Positions 59,341-64,000 of a stretch of DNA of 64,000 nucleotides are shown piece by piece (the stretch's first letter is position 1; each line of letters starts with the position of its first letter). Position numbers and translations under genes: made by a program. Location of the stretch: positions 37,920,201 through 37,984,200 of the forward strand of contig CM053802.1 of the NCBI GenBank assembly GCA_028671895.1. The letters run 5' to 3'. Below the pieces are notes generated by a model. The model was not told the origin of the DNA, made no database searches, and was given only the letters and a program-made list of their open reading frames with translations. Source of the stretch: Oenanthe sinensis (Eukaryota; Streptophyta; Magnoliopsida; Apiales; Apiaceae).

Positions 59341-62300
59341 CTAGAGCCATTCACCCATGTATCTAATACCCATGGAACTAGTGTGACCGTCGTGCTTCTT
59401 CTGCGATAAGTCTTTGGTCAGTGGGTCTGCAATGTTATCATTTGTGTGCACTTTACATATGTGTATGTCACCCCTTTCATTAATCTCTCGAATGAGGTGA
59501 TATCTCCTGAGTATGTGTTTGGTTCGGGAGTGAGCTCTAGGTTCTTTAGCCTGTGCAATGGCTCCATTATTATCGCAGTATAGATCAATGGGATCTGCGA
59601 TCGATGGAACCACTCCCAAATCATTAATGAATTTTCGAATCCAAACAGCTTCCTTAGCCGCTTCACAAGCTGCAATGTACTCAGCCTCCATTGTAGAATC
59701 AGCTACTGTTTCTTGCTTTGAACTCTTCCAACTCACAGCACCTCCGTTTAGACAAAACACAAAACCAGACTGTGATACAGTATCATCCCTGTCTGTTTGG
59801 AAACTTGCATCGGTGTAACCTTTTACAACCAGTTTCTCCTCTCCTCCATACACCAAGAATGAATCTTTAGTCCTTTTCAAGTACTTTAGAATATTCTTGA
59901 CAACCGTCCAGTGACCTTCACCTGGATTAGATTGGTATCTGCTCGTCATGCTTAAAGCATACGAAACATCTGGGCGAGTACATATCATTGCATACATGAT
60001 GGATCCAATTGCTGAGGCATATGGAACCTTACTCATGCGGTCCTTGTCATCCAATGATTTTGGACACTGATCTTTAGAGATCGTTATCCCTTGAGATACG
60101 GGGACATATCCCCTTTTTGCATTTTGCATACCAAAACGATGCAAAACGTTTTCGATGTATGTACTCTGACTTAGACCGATCATCCTTCTAGATCTATCCC
60201 TATAGATCCTCATTCCTAGAATGTAGGATGCTTCTCCTAAGTCTTTCATAGAGAAGTTGCTCCCTAACCAAATCTTAACAGCCTTGAGAGAAGGTATGTC
60301 ATTCCCCATTAGTAGTATATCATCAACATATAGTACTATGAATGCCACATGGCTCCCACTAACCTTCTTGTAAACACAAGGTTCATCTTCGTTTTGAACA
60401 AAGCCATACACCTTGACTGTTTCATCAAAACGGATATTCCATCTCCTAGAGGCTTGCTTCAATCCATAAATGGATCGACGTAATTTACATACCTTGCTAA
60501 CATTCCTTGGATCGACAAAGCCTTCAGGTTGTGTCATGTACACATCCACATCCTCTTCAAGGATTCCGTTAAGGAAGGCTGTTTTGACATCCATTTGCCA
60601 GATTTCATAATCATGGAATGCTGCAATAGCAAGCAAAATCCTTATAGACTTGACCATAGCCACTGGTGAGAAAGTCTCATCATAGTCAATACCATGAATT
60701 TGTCTGAAACCTTTTGCAACCAGCCTTGCTTTATAGGTCTGAACATTTCCATCCATGTCAGTTTTCTTCTTGAAAACCCATTTGCACCCTATGGATTTTA
60801 CCCCTTCAGGTGGATCAACCAAGGTCCATACTCGGTTTTCGTACATGGAATCCATCTCAGATTTCATGGCTTCTAGCCATCTCTTAGAGTCTGGACTGTT
60901 CGTAGCATCTTGGTATGTGAGAGGCTCATCTTCGTCTATGAGCATCAAATCACCACATTGAGTCAAGAGAAATCCATATCTCTCTGGCTCATGGCGAATT
61001 CTACCAGTTCTACGAACAACCTGTGTTTGTTGAGCATTATCATTATCCTGCTCTTGTTCCACTTCAGGTTTAATGCTATTTTGTGGTTCTCGATCTTCAT
61101 CGAGGTCTATAGTTCTCCCACTGTTTCTTTTGGAAACAAAATCTCTTTCCATGAAAACAGCATCTCGAGCAATGAACACTTTCTGCTCAGTAGGACTATA
61201 GAAATAGTACGCCTTTGTTTCCTTAGGGTATCCCACAAAATTGCACTCTTCAGATTTAGGTCCAAGCTTGTCAGATACTTGACGCTTCACAAACGCCTTG
61301 CATCCCCAAACTTTCATAAAGCTCATGCCTGACCGTTTCTTCTCCCATATCTCATATGGAGTCTTTTGAACCTTCTTAGTAGGAACACGGTTAAGTGTGA
61401 AAGCCGCTGTTTCTAGAGCATAACCCCAGAAACTAATTGGAAGATCTGCATGACTCATCATCGATCGCACCATGTCCAACAATGTGCGATTTCTCCTCTC
61501 TGAAACTCCATTCCATTGAGGTGTAACTGGCGGAGTGAGTTGTGATACAATACCACACTCCTTTAAATAATCTTTAAATTCAGTGCTCAAGTATTCTCCT
61601 CCACGATCAGATCGTAAGATTTTAATACTTGCACCTCCGCCAATTTGCTTCTCTACTTCAGCTTTGTATTCTTTGAACTTTTCAAAAGAATCGGATTTAT
61701 TCTTCATAAGATATACATATCCATATCTACTGAAATCATCAGTAAATGTTATGAAGTAGTAGTAGCCTCCTCTAGCCATCACACGCATTTGGCCACATAC
61801 ATCACTATGTATTAGCTCCAAACGTTCAGTGGCCCTTTGACCCTTACCAGTGAAAGGGGCTTTAGTCATTTTACCAAGCAAACAAGATTCGCATTCTTGG
61901 TATGATTCAAAATCAAACTTATCCAAATATCCATCCTTATGTAATTTGGATATGCGTTTCTCATTTATATGGCCTAGACGACAATGTCAGAGGTATGTTT
62001 GATTTGAGTCATTAACTTTAAGTTGTTTGTTTTCTATATTACAGACAGGATTATCTAAGTCAAGAACATATAAACCATTAAACAAATGCGCAACACCATA
62101 GGTTAAAGCATTCAAAGCAAAAGAGCAACTGCTGTCCTTTATTGTAAACGAAAAACCTTTCTTGTCCAAACAAGAAACAGAAATAATGTTTCTGCGAATT
62201 GCAGGCACGTAATAACATTTCTCCAGTTCTAAAACTAGCCCAGAGGGCAAAGATAAATAATAGGTTCCTACAGCTAAAACAGCAACTCTTGCTCCGTTGC

Positions 62301-63306
62301 CAACTCGTAGGTCCATTTCTCCTTTAGTCAATGTCCTACTTCTCTGCATTTCCTACACATTTATACAAATGTGATAAGCACATCCGGTATCCAATACCCA
62401 AGATGTAGAAATAGACAGATTGACTTCTATAACATATATACCTGAATTAGAAGCTTGCTCAGCCCTCTTCTTCTTCAGATCCTCCAAGTAAACTGAACAG
62501 TTTCTCTTCCAGTGACCAGTTTTCTTACAGTAGTGACATTCACCCTTAGCGACCCCACTTTTAGGCTTTAAAGCCTATTTAGGACTTGACTTTGGCTTGG
62601 GTGTAGAATCAGAACCTGTCTTCTTCTTACCCTTCCACTTACCTTTCCCTTTGGCCTTACCTTTATTGCCCACCATCAGTATGGGAGCGGGTTCAGCCGT
62701 CTTCATGTTGGTCTCATATGTTCTCAACATAGCCAACAATTCAGTAGGTGTTTTGTCAAATTCATTCATATTGTAGTTCATAACAAACTGAGTGAATTTG
62801 TTGTTCAAAGAATTCAAGATTAGGTCAATACCAGTTTCCGGACCAATCGGGAAACCCAAAGTATCAAGATACTCAATGTAACCAATCATTTTCAGAACAT
62901 GTGGGCCAACTGGTTCACTTGCCCCTTGTTTGCAGTTAAAGAGTGACTTGCTCGTGTTGAACCTTTCTTGACGAGTTTGGCTTGCAAACATGCTTTGCAA
63001 GTGCTCATTGATAGTATATGCATCCATATGCACATGTTGTCTTTGAAGCTCAGCACTCATAGTTGCCAACATAAGACATGCAACATCAGTTGCATCATTC
63101 TCATCCTTTGTGTGGGCCGCTCGTTCCTCAACAGTAGCGCCCTCAGGAAGGGGACCTGCCGGAGGAATATCAATGACATGAAGCTTGCGCTCCTGCCTGA
63201 GGACAATCCTCAAATTCCTCTGCCAGTCTAGGAAGTTGTTTCCTCCTGTCAGTTTATCCTTCTCAAGGACAGATCGTACGAATAGTGTGTTTGTGTTGTT
63301 TGTCAT
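59341..63306 (-). pseudogene. A-2 Gag-Pol with three nonsense codons
   Basis: Same length and frame as the intact A polyprotein, no frameshift, but with stops at 62575-62577 (TAG, just before the zinc knuckle), 62353-62355 (TAG, just after the protease motif) and 61987-61989 (TGA, just before the integrase HHCC). The first two are single C-to-T changes in CAG codons; the third needs two base changes. From 61926 to 59341 the frame is open for 861 codons and holds all the catalytic residues of integrase, RT and RNase H. Start ATG at 63306. Recently inactivated. Confidence 0.95.
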
Positions 63307-64000
63307 TATTCGGTATCTACAATGATAAAAGCACAAAATAAACATTAGATTGTCTGAGTTATTTATTATGTTCAAATGATTATGATACATTCATAATATA
63401 TCTCCCACTATTTTTATCAAATCAATAGCCCTTACTATTAATTTGGAAAGTATATCCCATAATTCTTTCTAGTGAGCCAAGATCCATATTTCGTCATGTC
63501 TTAAGTCAACCACTGGAAGTCCTTAAGAATGATTATTTAGGTAGACAACATTTGTCAATTATATCATATATAATTCTTGGATAGTTTGGTGAGCAACGAT
63601 TGATCTTATCTATCTAATAGATTTTTAACCAAACTCCATGCTTCTAAGTTCATAATTGTTGAATATAACCGTTTACTTTCACCTTATTATGACGACTCAG
63701 TTAAGTTTGACCCAATGATACAACGGCCGAATATAACCGTTTATATTCGTCGCATCTCACCACGATAGATAGGAGTCCCCTGCCACTGACAGTCTTTCCC
63801 CTAATCGATCTAGGATTCGATGAGTGTTCATTCATTGGAAAGCATCCGATTAAAACTTAATATTTTGTTAAGGGGTTTAGAAAATTTACGACGATCATGA
63901 TCACATCATGAAGAGATTCTCAATTTTTCCTTGAACCAAATATTTCAAATTGACATCTTAAATTGTTCATTTCCCAGGTAGATGGAGGATACCAGTGGTC
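63307..64000 (-). other. 5' leader of A-2, partial
   Basis: Matches element A's leader (34399-35092) with few changes; no coding features. Confidence 0.85.

Larger units (their letters stand above)
57780..64000 (-). mobile_element. Copia element A-2, runs off the window
   Basis: Close relative of element A: 3' LTR 57780-59326, PPT 59327-59338, gag-pol 59341-63306, leader 63307-64000. The leader hairpin is at 63728-63749. The 5' LTR and PBS are beyond the right edge. Confidence 0.94.

Overview
This is a gene-free, AT-rich stretch of a plant nuclear genome, built almost entirely of nested LTR retrotransposons. Plant origin is indicated by Ty1/Copia polyproteins (order PR-IN-RT-RNase H), initiator-Met primer-binding sites (TGRCATCAGAGC), Sirevirus-type elements with coiled-coil Gag, and a Stowaway-type MITE with a TA target-site duplication. 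I recognise no host gene, tRNA or rRNA. The species cannot be told from the window.

Layout: (1) 1-1336, end of a Gypsy-like LTR, minus strand, inserted in the next element. (2) 1337-9286, Copia element B-1, minus. (3) 9287-17445, Sirevirus D, minus. (4) 17446-21165, Copia B-4 fragment, minus, carrying a MITE. (5) 21166-21399 and 36973-48286, a decayed plus-strand Sirevirus C that hosts the rest. (6) 21400-36967, Copia B-2, plus, with 5-bp TSD GTTGA, inserted in C's integrase region. (7) 28876 to about 35825, Copia element A, minus, nested in B-2's 3' LTR; its 1322-codon Gag-Pol frame is uninterrupted but its 5' LTR is deleted. (8) 42000-46808, Sirevirus E, minus, with TSD ATTTA, inserted in C's 3' LTR. 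(9) 48287-49880, Sirevirus scraps. (10) 49881-56801, Copia B-3, plus. (11) 56802-57779, leader fragment of a third, related Copia. (12) 57780-64000, Copia A-2, minus, with three nonsense codons, running off the window. The most economical nesting on the left is C containing B-4 containing D containing B-1 containing the Gypsy-like LTR.

The most interesting biology is the A/B pair. B-1, B-2 and B-3 sit in different places yet share the same internal deletions, which remove the protease active site, two of the three integrase catalytic acidic residues and an RNase H catalytic Asp, plus a gag frameshift. Their LTRs, PBS and PPT remain. B therefore looks like a non-autonomous Copia family that spread after losing its enzymes, presumably using proteins from an A-like relative. 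In support, the mid-leader of B-1 and B-2 is nearly identical to that of A, while B-3 and B-4 carry a strongly diverged version, as expected if A and B RNAs were co-packaged and recombined.

Non-coding structure is rich: a U5 inverted repeat with compensatory changes between A and B; a repeated palindrome upstream of the LTR TATA box shared by A and B; a leader hairpin; a ~330-bp tandem duplication in B leaders; separately homogenised tandem arrays upstream of the TATA box in C and D LTRs; and a dense ATCAATTGAT-like array in E LTRs that recurs inside E's gag.
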